Shown in pieces: positions 1-8,532 of a stretch of 64,000 nt of DNA. Positions within the stretch are counted from its first letter, which is position 1. Each line of letters begins with the position of its first letter. Origin of the DNA: CAYXVJ01 sp050309435 (GTDB lineage Bacteria > Bacillota > Clostridia > Saccharofermentanales > Fastidiosipilaceae); the NCBI GenBank assembly GCA_050309435.1, contig JBNRMJ010000027.1, forward strand, positions 1 to 64,000, in the 5' to 3' direction. Both the position numbers and the translations under genes were made by a program. Below the pieces are notes generated by a model. It was not told the origin of the DNA. It made no database searches and saw only the letters and a program-made list of their open reading frames with translations.

Positions 1-619
1 CGGCTGTCGTAGGTGACGTTGTGGGAGTCGGTCCGTCGGTCGGTCTTGTTGTTGTCGGAGTAGTCTGCTGGGTAGTCGGCTGTTGTGTCGTAGTCGTGGT
101 TGCTGCAGTTGTTGGTGCGGTAGTAGTTGTCGTGGTGGTCGGCGCGGGAGTAGGCACCGAAACATTGATAGGAATTTCTATAGTTCCTTGATATGCTGTT
201 GAAAGATCAGATGCGATTAACCGCAAGTTAATGACTAGTTTAGTTGATTCTGCCGGTGCTGTAAAACTAAAGGAAACCAGTCCACCGTTACCGGCAGCAA
301 AAGCATTCATGTCAATAATGGTAGGATTTGCCCTATACAAACCACCTACCAGTGTTAAGTCATTATCAACGACTCCGCTTAAACTTGCTCCCTTGCTTAA
401 TTGGATCGGGCTATTGACGGAGACATCACCTCCGAATAAGTTTCTATTGCTGGAAGTAATCAGTACGTATCCTACCTCACCAGCTGAATATGTACTTTTA
501 TTAGTACTGACCGATCCGGGAAATGATGCGTGAATATAGTTACTTGGCAGAAATGTCGCTATCAAAGCCATTATGAGTAGACTTAATAAGAATCTACTAA
601 CATTTTTTTTATTGATCAT
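1..619 (-). CDS. Secreted surface protein with Thr/Pro linker (partial, 3' end outside window)
   Basis: I do not recognise this family. Reading from the ATG at 617-619 leftwards gives at least 206 residues without a stop, running off the window edge. Residues 1-31 form a signal peptide (MINKK, then a hydrophobic stretch, ending near IHAS). Residues about 34-156 look like an all-beta domain, possibly Ig-like or a very divergent cohesin (alternating hydrophobics, Gly turns, no Cys). From about residue 157 there is a low-complexity Thr/Pro/Gln linker, as in extracellular multidomain proteins, so another module should follow outside the window. The start lies 12 bases after the stop of the cohesin gene, with AAAGG as a possible ribosome site, so it is probably the third gene of one operon. 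Its role is unknown; the context suggests a component attached to or exposed on the cell surface. Confidence 0.7.
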   Translation of the reverse strand, partial: MINKKNVSRFLLSLLIMALIATFLPSNYIHASFPGSVSTNKSTYSAGEVGYVLITSSNRNLFGGDVSVNSPIQLSKGASLSGVVDNDLTLVGGLYRANPTIIDMNAFAAGNGGLVSFSFTAPAESTKLVINLRLIASDLSTAYQGTIEIPINVSVPTPAPTTTTTTTAPTTAATTTTTQQPTTQQTTPTTTRPTDGPTPTTSPTTA

Positions 620-631
620 TAAAGTATACCT

Positions 632-1522
632 TTACTTCTTTCTGTTAATTGCAACAGTTATTCCAGTTGCCAACAACAAGATTAGAACTACCACTACAAT
701 AATTCTGATTCTTGAACTATTATCACGATCATCATTATCACGATCATCATTATTCGAGCCTACTGCAGATTCACTTGTTGTTGATGGGTTGGAAGACTCC
801 GTAGAAATTGTACTTGTTTCTTCAGTCGTAGTCGATAGTTCATTTTCTGTAATGGATGCATCTATCGTTTCAGATATATCTACTGTTGTACTTTCTTCCA
901 TAATGCTTGTTTCTTCAGTAAAACTAGTCTCATTCTGATATTCACTACTCGTGGTCAGAGCTGTCGTAGATACATCGCTGGTTGCAATATTGCTTGTTGT
1001 AGTTTCAGTAGACATGCTGGTAGTAGGGGCAATCGTTGGCAGAGGAATGAAATCATCACCATCGATTAATGTTAGCAGAAATGACTGTCCTGCATTAACA
1101 CCAATAATAAAGTCTTCGACAGTAAATGCAGATGCTGTTGAGATATGAAAAGTTGAAACACCGTTTTTCTTTGGACAAAATATTACAGAACCTAGATCCG
1201 TTTCACCTTTAGTAATATTTACTTGTACTGCACGAATACGCAACATACCTTCAGACGAGTTCTCGTCTAACGTAAAAAAGGAACTATCTATAGACTTAAA
1301 GTCCAAGAGCTCATTATTATACTTTATGACTACCGATAAATGTGCAATATCTGCAGGTGAATCAATACTTAACTTCAACTCGTAGTCTTCGTCAGTAGAG
1401 GCTTCTTTGGATCCGGCCATCGTTATGGTGGCGCCTTCTGCGGTTACAGATTTGGCAGGTACACATACTATACTGAGTAATATTAAGCAAAGCAGCAGAC
1501 TGCGTATTATTTTCTTATTCAT
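632..1522 (-). CDS. Membrane-anchored single-cohesin protein
   Basis: The 296-residue product has a signal peptide (1-29), a cohesin-like beta-sandwich (about 31-155), a long Thr/Ser/Glu-rich spacer (about 163-270), one transmembrane helix (about 272-291) and a short RKK cytoplasmic tail. The cohesin call rests on the order of motifs typical of the family: an early strand followed by LSVVIKYNNELLDF, then LGSVIFCPK and a late strand before a VNAG turn. There is no LPXTG sorting signal, so the protein should be held by its C-terminal helix with the cohesin reaching outwards through the wall. The gene lies 10 bases after the dockerin protein's stop and has AAGGA seven bases before its ATG, indicating cotranscription. 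A known role of cohesins is tight calcium-dependent binding of dockerins, so the upstream dockerin protein is the obvious partner. The pairing itself is inferred. A generic adhesin beta-sandwich is the alternative. Confidence 0.72.
   Translation of the reverse strand: MNKKIIRSLLLCLILLSIVCVPAKSVTAEGATITMAGSKEASTDEDYELKLSIDSPADIAHLSVVIKYNNELLDFKSIDSSFFTLDENSSEGMLRIRAVQVNITKGETDLGSVIFCPKKNGVSTFHISTASAFTVEDFIIGVNAGQSFLLTLIDGDDFIPLPTIAPTTSMSTETTTSNIATSDVSTTALTTSSEYQNETSFTEETSIMEESTTVDISETIDASITENELSTTTEETSTISTESSNPSTTSESAVGSNNDDRDNDDRDNSSRIRIIVVVVLILLLATGITVAINRKK
721..750. repeat. Perfect 15-bp tandem repeat, two copies
   Basis: The unit TATCACGATCATCAT occurs twice head to tail at 721-735 and 736-750. 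It encodes a duplicated Asn/Asp/Arg pentapeptide in the spacer just outside the membrane helix of the cohesin protein. In-frame repeats of this sort let spacer length vary by slippage. Confidence 0.85.
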
Positions 1523-1532
1523 ATTCTATTCC

Positions 1533-4097
1533 TTAGGGGATCAACCTGATGCCCAAAACATGATAATGTATCAAAATCTTATCAACTATATCTACTACAC
1601 CATCATTATTAATATCCGCAGGTATAAGCTCCTGTGGAGATAACTCTCGTAGTCCTAATACGGCGTAATGGATCATTATTTTATCTACAATATCTCGAAC
1701 ACCATCTCCGTTAGCATCACCTCGTAAAACCGGTTTCGGTGCAGGCGTCGCTGTAGGCTTAGGTGTCGGTGCTGCCGTAGGCTTAGGTGTCGGAGTTGCC
1801 GTAGGCTTCGGCGTCGCGGTTGGCTTGGGTGTCGGCGTCGCGGTTGGCTTCGGTGTGGCCGTCGGCTTGGGAGTTACAGTCGGTGTTGGTGTTACCGAAG
1901 GATTGACATTCACAATCGTCTTGGCGGCTGTAATCAAGTTACTTGCCGCGGTGTTCAGACTGCTTAAGTAAGTCGAATCCTGCCGAACAACATTATCATA
2001 ATCTGCCTTATCCACCAGATACTGGTCATACTTCGAAGCTTGCGAAGCGATACCGCTCAGGTACTCGCTAAGGGCGGCTTTTTGTTCAGTAGGAGTCATG
2101 AAAGACAAACTGTCTTGTCCGGACTTCAAGGGTGGATAATTCAGATCGATCGTACCTCTGGCGTTGTTCGCGATCGAATGTCCGTAGCGCCAGTCCGTTA
2201 CCTCCTGTTGCATTCTGGATGCCAGGAAATAAGCGCTTGTCTTAACGTCATTGGCCGCATTCATAATCTCGTCGGCAAGAGCCAGTAATTCAGGGTTGCC
2301 TCTGAACATGTACTCCACACCTTCGATCTTCTCGGCCGCTCTGACATCGGCGATACTGAAGAACATGAAGAGATGTCCGACATGGGTTGTATTTCGACTC
2401 GGGTTCGCCTTACTGAGGTTCAGGAAGTTTCTGGGATCCATGAAATAAGATACGCCGGCACTGTTCACAGGTACCCAGTTGGCTCCGTCATAAACGGTCG
2501 TATTCTTGATATATGCCGCGTTATAGCTGTAGTTTTGAATCAGACTGCGGTTTTCGGGATCTACCTGATTAGCCAAAGCGGTGGACCAGCTGTCCTTTGC
2601 TTTCTCGGCGATAAAACGCCACTGAGGATAGTTTTTATGGATATCGATCAAAGGCTTCCAGTAAGTAATATCGGGGAATCCGGAGAGGTCTTCGACGAAA
2701 CGGGCGCTGGTAACAGGGTTAATCCCCTCGTTTTCCAGTAGCTGCTCGAGTGTCAGGCTAAAGTCGTAAACAGGAGCGGGGCTCGGATTCGCCGGATCCG
2801 GCGCCGGCAGCTGCGGCATACCGGTGAAATAAGGAATCCTGAAGACAATCTCGCCCTGGAGGGTATTCGATCCATAATAAGCGCTATAAATCTTGGCAGA
2901 TTCGGAACGAGGTGCTTCGACTGCCTGCATGTATTGCTGCCAGTAGTATTGTCCTTTTAAGTTAAACTTCTGATAGAAGACGGTTTCCTGCTTGCGTTCG
3001 ATGTACTGATTAATGATATATCTGGCACCGCCGGTCGCAGCCGCCTGTTCGCTGGTCCAGGGTAGGAGCATCTGAGCTTTCAATTCACGGTTTTGAACGG
3101 GATCGCTGGATAAATCGACGTTCCCCATGGCGAAGTTAACGCCGTTCATGCGGTTGCCGTCGATAATGTCCTTATCCGCTACGGCAAAGGCATAAATATT
3201 GAATAAATTATAGTACTTAGTCGTCGCCGGAGTGATCGGCGTACGACCCGCATTCAATTCGCTTAGCCAGTATTGCTTCTGGGCGCGCTCTTCATAAGCC
3301 TTCAGTAGAGGCTTTAAATCGCCATAGGAGTTGATCTTGGCGGCCAGACGCGCACGCTCGGCATCATTGGCGGCATAGCGTTCGTAAGCAGTCTTGAAAT
3401 TCGATACGGGTGTCCCGTCGGCACGATAGATTGCTTGATGTTCGGGCTCGATCAGAATATAGCCGATCTTTCCGTTATACCAGATCTGGTACCAGAGCGA
3501 ATCGCCGTTCGCATTGATCTTCCCGCTAGTTTTTCCAAGAATGGCAAAGCGGTTCCCGTTAATCGCCGTACCGATAATGTTGCTCTTCGTGGCATCCGCA
3601 GCAGAACGGACATTGTAATTTTGAATATCCTTGCGGCTAATCAGCAGGACATCACCGTATTGGGCACCGGTAGACGGAAGCGGAAGAGGCGTTGGTGTTG
3701 GCGTCGTAGTCGGACGAGGCGATGGCGTGGGCGTACTGGTCGGACGCGGAGTCGGAGTCGGTGCCGCTGTAATCGTCTGTCCGGCCGGATCGACGATGAG
3801 ATAACGAACACCGCCTTCCCACGAAATTTTATACCATTGATTCGTGAATCCTTCCGGCTGGTCGCCCGTAACGACAGCTAAAATGACGGCACTTTGGTTT
3901 TTTACCAGGGAGCCGCTTATAAATGAGGACATTTTAGGTTCGAGGCGAAGATTATAAGGTTGCGAATCATTGCGGGTGTTGGTGATGGTATCACCTGCTT
4001 TTCCGATTGAAGATGCGTTCACGGTAGTCGGATACGGATAAACCAATGAGATAAACAGTAAAATCGCTAAAATGAAAGAAACAGACTTTCGTCTCAT
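1533..4097 (-). CDS. Dockerin-bearing SH3/glucosaminidase-like peptidoglycan hydrolase, halves permuted
   Basis: The 854-residue product has a signal peptide (1-28), two bacterial SH3-like domains (about 45-108 and 148-225) separated by a Pro/Thr linker (112-142), a catalytic-type region, a second Pro/Thr/Lys linker (about 733-790) and a C-terminal type I dockerin (792-854) with two DxNxDG calcium loops (793-801 and 828-836). The middle resembles the clostridial LytD-type beta-N-acetylglucosaminidases, which cut the wall glycan, but with its two halves swapped. The part normally at the C-terminus (YYNLFNI at 295-301, GGARYI, QKFNL, QQYM, ending IPYFTGMP near 428) comes before the part normally at the N-terminus (FPDITYWKPL at 474, MDPRNFLN at 553-560, FLASRMQQE with candidate catalytic Glu632). 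Start: ATG after AAGGGG. It heads the three-gene module and has its own promoter. Hydrolase activity is inferred. Confidence 0.8.
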   Translation of the reverse strand: MRRKSVSFILAILLFISLVYPYPTTVNASSIGKAGDTITNTRNDSQPYNLRLEPKMSSFISGSLVKNQSAVILAVVTGDQPEGFTNQWYKISWEGGVRYLIVDPAGQTITAAPTPTPRPTSTPTPSPRPTTTPTPTPLPLPSTGAQYGDVLLISRKDIQNYNVRSAADATKSNIIGTAINGNRFAILGKTSGKINANGDSLWYQIWYNGKIGYILIEPEHQAIYRADGTPVSNFKTAYERYAANDAERARLAAKINSYGDLKPLLKAYEERAQKQYWLSELNAGRTPITPATTKYYNLFNIYAFAVADKDIIDGNRMNGVNFAMGNVDLSSDPVQNRELKAQMLLPWTSEQAAATGGARYIINQYIERKQETVFYQKFNLKGQYYWQQYMQAVEAPRSESAKIYSAYYGSNTLQGEIVFRIPYFTGMPQLPAPDPANPSPAPVYDFSLTLEQLLENEGINPVTSARFVEDLSGFPDITYWKPLIDIHKNYPQWRFIAEKAKDSWSTALANQVDPENRSLIQNYSYNAAYIKNTTVYDGANWVPVNSAGVSYFMDPRNFLNLSKANPSRNTTHVGHLFMFFSIADVRAAEKIEGVEYMFRGNPELLALADEIMNAANDVKTSAYFLASRMQQEVTDWRYGHSIANNARGTIDLNYPPLKSGQDSLSFMTPTEQKAALSEYLSGIASQASKYDQYLVDKADYDNVVRQDSTYLSSLNTAASNLITAAKTIVNVNPSVTPTPTVTPKPTATPKPTATPTPKPTATPKPTATPTPKPTAAPTPKPTATPAPKPVLRGDANGDGVRDIVDKIMIHYAVLGLRELSPQELIPADINNDGVVDIVDKILIHYHVLGIRLIP
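1735..1895. repeat. Degenerate tandem repeat coding for a Pro/Thr/Lys linker
   Basis: Units built on GTAGGCTTAGGTGTCGG and close variants recur about every 18-30 bases on the plus strand. On the minus strand they encode alternating Pro-Thr-Pro-Lys tracts between the hydrolase region and the dockerin. Similar but shorter tracts are at about 3670-3765 and at 1-150. Confidence 0.8.
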
Positions 4098-4239
4098 GAT
4101 ACATCCCCTTATATCGTGGCATAAATATAAACTACATGGCTGTTTAGGGCGCTGCCTTGTTTCATAAGAAAAAAGAGCACACGAAATAATGTTTCGTATG
4201 AACTTTTGTGAAATATGAAAGCGAGCTTTTATATCGGCT

Positions 4240-4268
4240 ATTATAGCATATGCTTTTGGGGCTACAGC
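4240..4268 (-). promoter_or_regulatory. Extended -10 promoter for the dockerin/cohesin module
   Basis: On the minus strand TGCTATAAT (a perfect TATAAT at 4240-4245 preceded by TGC) forms an extended -10 element. The -35 region at 4263-4268 (GCTGTA) is poor, as is common with extended -10 promoters. The predicted leader is about 135 bases and ends in AAGGGG before the start at 4097; I see no riboswitch in it. Confidence 0.6.
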
Positions 4269-4305
4269 TAAAAATTCATCCGGAATTTACGCGTGTAAAC
4301 AGAAT

Positions 4306-4341
4306 AGTCTCAGTTCTTTCATTACGAAAAATACTGAGACT
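4306..4341 (-). terminator. Hairpin after yfbR
   Basis: A 9-bp perfect inverted repeat (AGTCTCAGT / ACTGAGACT at 4306-4314 and 4333-4341) with an 18-base loop lies 18 bases after the yfbR stop. The following minus-strand sequence is only mildly T-rich, so termination strength is uncertain. Confidence 0.5.
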
Positions 4342-4359
4342 AATGAATATTTATTACTA

Positions 4360-4962
4360 TTAACTTTGTTGAAGATCGTCCAAAGATAATTCAAAGGGCG
4401 GCAGATACTGCTCCAGAAAGTAATCCACTTCGGGTAAGTTCATCTCTTTAACTTTCCGAAAACACTGTTCTTTGGCCGCTTTAAATTCATTGTTTCCCTG
4501 GCTCAATTCCTCGATACACTTGATATAAGCGGAAAGCTTATCGGCAGCCCGGACCAGTTCGTGAATGGCTTCTTCCATCGGGTTCTCTGCTTCGCGAAAA
4601 AACGGCTCGTAATGCAATCTCATCTCTGTTGGCAACATGGCCAGCAGTCTGTCGTTGGCTTCGTTTTCGGCCGTCTGATAAGCCTGTCTCAATTCGGGGC
4701 TGTAGTACTTAATCGGAGTCGGCATGTCGCCTGTGATGATTTCCCCCGCATCGTGAAATACGGCCATGGCCATGACCTGCTCGGCAGGAGGACAGAGTCT
4801 TCCATAAGAGAACTTATCTTGGCGAATCAAGGCCAGCGCATGAGCCAGTATAGCGACCTGAAGACTATGCTCCTGCAGATTCTCGCTGCTTGTCTTTCTC
4901 ATTAAACTCCAGCGACCGATCAGTTTCATGCGATTCATCATCGCAAAAAAGCCATATGCCAT
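4360..4962 (-). CDS. yfbR: HD-domain 5'-deoxynucleotidase, YfbR family
   Basis: This enzyme family removes phosphate from deoxyribonucleoside 5'-monophosphates in the cytoplasm and acts in nucleotide pool balance. The product (200 residues from the start chosen) carries the family signatures: RWSLMR near the N-terminus, EHS with the first metal-binding His, FHDAGEIITGDMPTPIKYY with the HD pair, and a downstream Asp in RAADKLSAY. The ATG at 4962 is chosen because GGAGG lies seven bases upstream; a frame starting at 4980 would place the ribosome site inside the coding region. It follows pcrA by 36 bases and is probably cotranscribed with it. Length matches the family. Confidence 0.9.
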   Translation of the reverse strand: MAYGFFAMMNRMKLIGRWSLMRKTSSENLQEHSLQVAILAHALALIRQDKFSYGRLCPPAEQVMAMAVFHDAGEIITGDMPTPIKYYSPELRQAYQTAENEANDRLLAMLPTEMRLHYEPFFREAENPMEEAIHELVRAADKLSAYIKCIEELSQGNNEFKAAKEQCFRKVKEMNLPEVDYFLEQYLPPFELSLDDLQQS

Positions 4963-4998
4963 AAACCATCCTCCATTCAATACAAGCCCGTGACTTGT

Positions 4999-7593
4999 TT
5001 ATACGTTCTTAAGTTTCGCGAATTTGGCCATCAGGCGTTTGGTACCGCTCGGGAAGCGTATGGCAAGCAACGCATCTCCGGCTACCGGTTCCACCTGAAG
5101 CACTTCGCCGATGCCAAAGGTATCGTGGCGAACCTTCATACCCTTTTGAATCTGAGCAGGTTGCAAAACCGAGCCGTCGACAGCTGACGTGGCGGCAGGC
5201 TTAACGTCCTTCTTTCCTCCGCTCCTTAAGAACTCCATACCCGAGTTAATGTTCTTGCGGGCCGCGGCCGCTTCGCCTTTTAGTAGCGACGAACCTGCTG
5301 CGGGAACCGGACCCGTGGCAGATTTCGTCGTCACGGCAGGGGCCTGTCCGCGACCGGGCTGGCGACTGCCGTAAGCATAGCGGTCCGATCGCGTGCTCCC
5401 GCCGACTTCTTCGATATACTGCTCCGGAATCTCCTGAACAAAACGCGACGGCAGGAAGCTTTGGGTTTGGCCATAGAGCGTTCTCATGCGTGCAGTTGTA
5501 ATATAAAGCTTTTTCTTCGCTCTGGTAATCGCGACATAAGCCAGACGGCGTTCCTCTTCGAGCTGTTCTTCGTCGCCGATCGAACGATAACCCGGAAAAA
5601 TCCCTTCTTCGGCACTAACCAGAAAGACCAGGTTGAATTCGAGTCCTTTCGCGGCATGAATCGTCATGAGTCGAACGAAGTTATCGTCGCCTTCCTCGAT
5701 ATCGGCGGAAGAAGATAAAGATGCCTGCTCCATAAAGGCATGAAGCAGTTCCTCGAGCTTAATATGAGCGTTTAGACTGCTGGCTTCGATTGCCGGCGAA
5801 AGCTCGCCGGCTTCCGAGCTAAGAGCGCCGGGTGCGGCATCATCCATGAATGCATTCATATCCTGGAATGCTTCCAAGTCGTCGAAATCCGCCGGCGGTG
5901 TATAGTTGGCCGCAAACTCCTGGGCATCCGAGAGCAGCTCTTTCATGTTCTCGATACGGTCGGCAGTAACGTCCTTCCCTTTCTCCTGTTGTTCGACGAT
6001 TTCCTGCATCAGTCCGCTGACGTTCTGAACCATATCGACGTAGTCGGGCAGGCTGTAATCGTCCTTCAACAGCTCCTGTCTGAAACTTGCGATTAAGCGG
6101 GAAAATTCCTGCAATTTTTTCGAGACGCGACTAAGCTCGGGATACAAGTTGGCCTTGGCGGCTATCTCGAGCATCGGCAAGCCTTCCCGGGCGGCGATAC
6201 CGGCAAGCGTCATCACGCTGGTTTGTCCGATACCGCGTTTGGGTGTATTGATTACACGATCGAAGGCCAGGTCATCGCCGGGCTGGGTGATCAGGCGAAG
6301 ATAAGCCAGGACATCCTTGATTTCTTTACGGTCGTAGAATCGAAGCCCGCCGTAGATACGATAAGGTATGCCTTGTTCTCTTAAGCCCTGCTCGATATTT
6401 CTCGAAATGGCGTTCGTCCGGTATAAAACCGCCACATCGCTGTAGCCTAAATCGCCGCTTCGAACTCTGCGCTTGATCTCGTCTGCCACATAACGGGCTT
6501 CGCTGAAGTTATTGTCTTCGGAAACAAAAGTGATGGCTTCGCCCCCCGGCTGACTGGTCCACAGCTTCTTGGCTTTACGGCCCTTGTTATGGGCGATGAC
6601 GGCGTTGGCAGCGCTTAAAACCGTATCGGTGGAACGATAGTTCTGTTCCAGCTTGATGACGGTGCAGCTGCGATAGTCCTTCTCGAAGTCCAGAATATTT
6701 CTGATATTCGCTCCCCGGAAAGAATAAATCGACTGATCGTCGTCTCCGACCACGCAGATATTCTGATGAGCCGCGGCCAGAGCCTTGACAATCTGATACT
6801 GCGCACCGTTCGTGTCCTGATACTCGTCGACCATGATGTAGTGAAAGCGCTGCTGATAAATCGCAAGCACCTCGGGATGACGGTCGAAGAGCTCGACGGT
6901 ATAAAAGAGAATATCGTCGAAGTCCATGGAATCGCTTCTTCTTAAACGCTCCTGATATAGTTTATAGATTCGGGCTACCCGGTCGTTGTAATAGCCGCCG
7001 CCTGACGTACGAAGGAAGCTGTCGGCTCCGGTCAGGTTGTTTTTAGCGTTCGAGATCGTGCTGTGGACCTGAGCGGGCGATATATTCTTATCATCAATAT
7101 TCAGTTCCTTCATGATGTCGCGGACCAGTTTCTTCTGGTCGTCGCCGTCAATAATACTGTAATTCGAGGAATAACCGATTAACTCTGCATGCTTGCGCAG
7201 TATTCTGGCCAGCATCGAGTGAAAGGTGCCGATCCACATCTGTTTGGACACATCGCCGATGAGCTCGGCGACACGAACCTTCATCTCGTTAGCCGCCTTG
7301 TTCGTAAAGGTAATGGCCAGAATCTGCCAGGGACTGACCTGGCGGGCCGAAACCAGATAGGCGATGCGATGCGTGATAACACGGGTTTTTCCGGAGCCTG
7401 CTCCGGCCAGAATCAGGAGGGGGCCCTGATCGTGCAGCACGGCCTTACGCTGTTCGGGATTCAAACCCCGGACAAAACGATTCTCATCCGCGCCGGACAT
7501 AGCGGCTGCGGCCGCTTTCGTCTCTGACGGTATTCGCGTCGTCTCCTTTTTCGCCGCACTGTTTTGTTCATTGAATAATTCGAAAAAATCCAT
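4999..7593 (-). CDS. pcrA: UvrD/Rep-type DNA helicase PcrA
   Basis: PcrA is a superfamily 1A 3'-5' helicase used in nucleotide excision repair, rolling-circle replication and removal of RecA or stalled RNA polymerase. The 864-residue product shows motif I (AGSGKT at 65-70), motif II (VDEYQDTN), the DDDQSIYSFRGA segment of motif III, the GRxF-like FPGYRS region, and motif VI (VAITRAKKKLYI). The C-terminus (HDTFGIGEVLQVE to the end) is the PcrA-type Tudor-like fold known to contact RNA polymerase. An Ala- and Pro-rich region precedes it. The N-terminal 38 residues before RGLNPEQ are a short poorly conserved extension. The start ATG has GAGGGG upstream and an extended -10 promoter about 40 bases before it. 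Confidence 0.95.
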   Translation of the reverse strand: MDFFELFNEQNSAAKKETTRIPSETKAAAAAMSGADENRFVRGLNPEQRKAVLHDQGPLLILAGAGSGKTRVITHRIAYLVSARQVSPWQILAITFTNKAANEMKVRVAELIGDVSKQMWIGTFHSMLARILRKHAELIGYSSNYSIIDGDDQKKLVRDIMKELNIDDKNISPAQVHSTISNAKNNLTGADSFLRTSGGGYYNDRVARIYKLYQERLRRSDSMDFDDILFYTVELFDRHPEVLAIYQQRFHYIMVDEYQDTNGAQYQIVKALAAAHQNICVVGDDDQSIYSFRGANIRNILDFEKDYRSCTVIKLEQNYRSTDTVLSAANAVIAHNKGRKAKKLWTSQPGGEAITFVSEDNNFSEARYVADEIKRRVRSGDLGYSDVAVLYRTNAISRNIEQGLREQGIPYRIYGGLRFYDRKEIKDVLAYLRLITQPGDDLAFDRVINTPKRGIGQTSVMTLAGIAAREGLPMLEIAAKANLYPELSRVSKKLQEFSRLIASFRQELLKDDYSLPDYVDMVQNVSGLMQEIVEQQEKGKDVTADRIENMKELLSDAQEFAANYTPPADFDDLEAFQDMNAFMDDAAPGALSSEAGELSPAIEASSLNAHIKLEELLHAFMEQASLSSSADIEEGDDNFVRLMTIHAAKGLEFNLVFLVSAEEGIFPGYRSIGDEEQLEEERRLAYVAITRAKKKLYITTARMRTLYGQTQSFLPSRFVQEIPEQYIEEVGGSTRSDRYAYGSRQPGRGQAPAVTTKSATGPVPAAGSSLLKGEAAAARKNINSGMEFLRSGGKKDVKPAATSAVDGSVLQPAQIQKGMKVRHDTFGIGEVLQVEPVAGDALLAIRFPSGTKRLMAKFAKLKNV

Positions 7594-7630
7594 CGTTTCC
7601 CCTCGATCGTTACTGCTTTGCTTTGCCCTG

Positions 7631-7659
7631 ATTATACCATATATCGAACGTTTGTTTCT
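7631..7659 (-). promoter_or_regulatory. Extended -10 promoter of pcrA-yfbR
   Basis: Minus-strand TGGTATAAT has a perfect TATAAT at 7631-7636 with the TGn extension. The -35 (about 7654-7659) is weak. The predicted leader is about 30 bases. Confidence 0.6.
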
Positions 7660-7789
7660 TTATCTGATGCCAAAATCCGGGCGAATTTTCCCGTTTGCCA
7701 ACGGAACGCCTTTCATCCTAACGCAAACAGAAGTTCTATTCTACCGTAAAAGTCATGAATTGTTACCCTGATTCATAAAAGACATGTTT

Positions 7790-7831
7790 GCGAAAGAAAA
7801 ACAAGGGGCCGATTCAAAAGAACCGACCCCT
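7790..7831 (-). terminator. Intrinsic terminator of hpf
   Basis: A 12-bp stem with two G-U pairs (7804-7815 with 7820-7831) and a TTTT loop is followed on the minus strand by TGTTTTTCTTT. It starts 21 bases after the hpf stop. Confidence 0.9.
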
Positions 7832-7851
7832 CTTAAGTTTACGATATGAAT

Positions 7852-8406
7852 TTAGTATTCCGGTTCAATCAAACCGTAATCACCGTCGCGGCGTTTATAG
7901 ACAAGAGCGACTTTACCGGTCTCTGCATTTAAGAAAAGCAGGAACGAGTGACCGAGCATATCCATCTGCAGACAGGCTTCTTCTGCATCCATCGGAGTCA
8001 AATCAAAGTTCTTTCTGCGAACGATGCGAATATCGTTATCGGATTCCATCGGTAAGGCATCTTCGCCCGAAGTAATCGCCTGATCCTTCATCGATTCGAC
8101 AAGATAGGCGTAATCGTGGATTCGTTTTTCCAAACGGGTCTTGTGCTTGCGGAATTGACTTTCCAGGGCGTTGACACCTTCGTCCAGGGCGGTCAATATA
8201 TCATTGGATTCAGTCTCGGAACGGAAATATCGCTTCTGGACCTTCATGGTAACTTCAACGCGTTTTTGATCACCTTCCGGTCTTATCTTGACCGTGGCAT
8301 CTGCATCCGGGCCAAGCAGTCGATCGAACTTCGATAGCCTCTTCTCAATAACGCTCCTGATCTGGTCTCCCACTTTCATGCCATGTCCGGTTACGATAAT
8401 ATTCAT
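7852..8406 (-). CDS. hpf: Long-form ribosome hibernation promoting factor
   Basis: HPF binds the 30S decoding region of idle ribosomes; the long form dimerises through its C-terminus to give 100S ribosomes. The 184-residue product has the N-terminal S30AE domain (MNIIVTGHGM to about residue 105, with VTMKVQKRYFRSE) and the C-terminal dimerisation domain (IVRRKNFDLTPMDAEEACLQMDMLGHSFLLFLNAETGKVALVYKRRDGDYGLIEP). The ATG at 8406 is chosen because AAGGAG lies eight bases upstream and MNIIVTG is the usual N-terminus; the frame is open to 8424 but that start lacks a ribosome site. The gene stands alone between a promoter and a strong terminator. Confidence 0.95.
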   Translation of the reverse strand: MNIIVTGHGMKVGDQIRSVIEKRLSKFDRLLGPDADATVKIRPEGDQKRVEVTMKVQKRYFRSETESNDILTALDEGVNALESQFRKHKTRLEKRIHDYAYLVESMKDQAITSGEDALPMESDNDIRIVRRKNFDLTPMDAEEACLQMDMLGHSFLLFLNAETGKVALVYKRRDGDYGLIEPEY

Positions 8407-8532
8407 ATAATCCACTCCTTCCATGCGACGGGATAACGGTCGCGGTTGATTGGCAGCAGCTTCGCCCGCTCCTGGAGTTGTGTGTTCGGTAGTCGCTTGT
8501 GTTTCGTTTGAAGTTACTGCCGGCTTTACTAA

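Noticed and set aside
632..1522. Sortase anchoring of the cohesin protein
   Set aside because: No LPXTG-like motif precedes the C-terminal helix; anchoring by the helix itself is simpler.
1735..1895. Short regularly spaced repeats that could be taken for a CRISPR array
   Set aside because: Units are degenerate, have no unique spacers, and encode a Pro/Thr linker in frame.
4098..4359. Possible riboswitch in the leader of the dockerin gene
   Set aside because: The 135-base leader shows only a small ACGAAA/TTTCGT hairpin and no known aptamer pattern.
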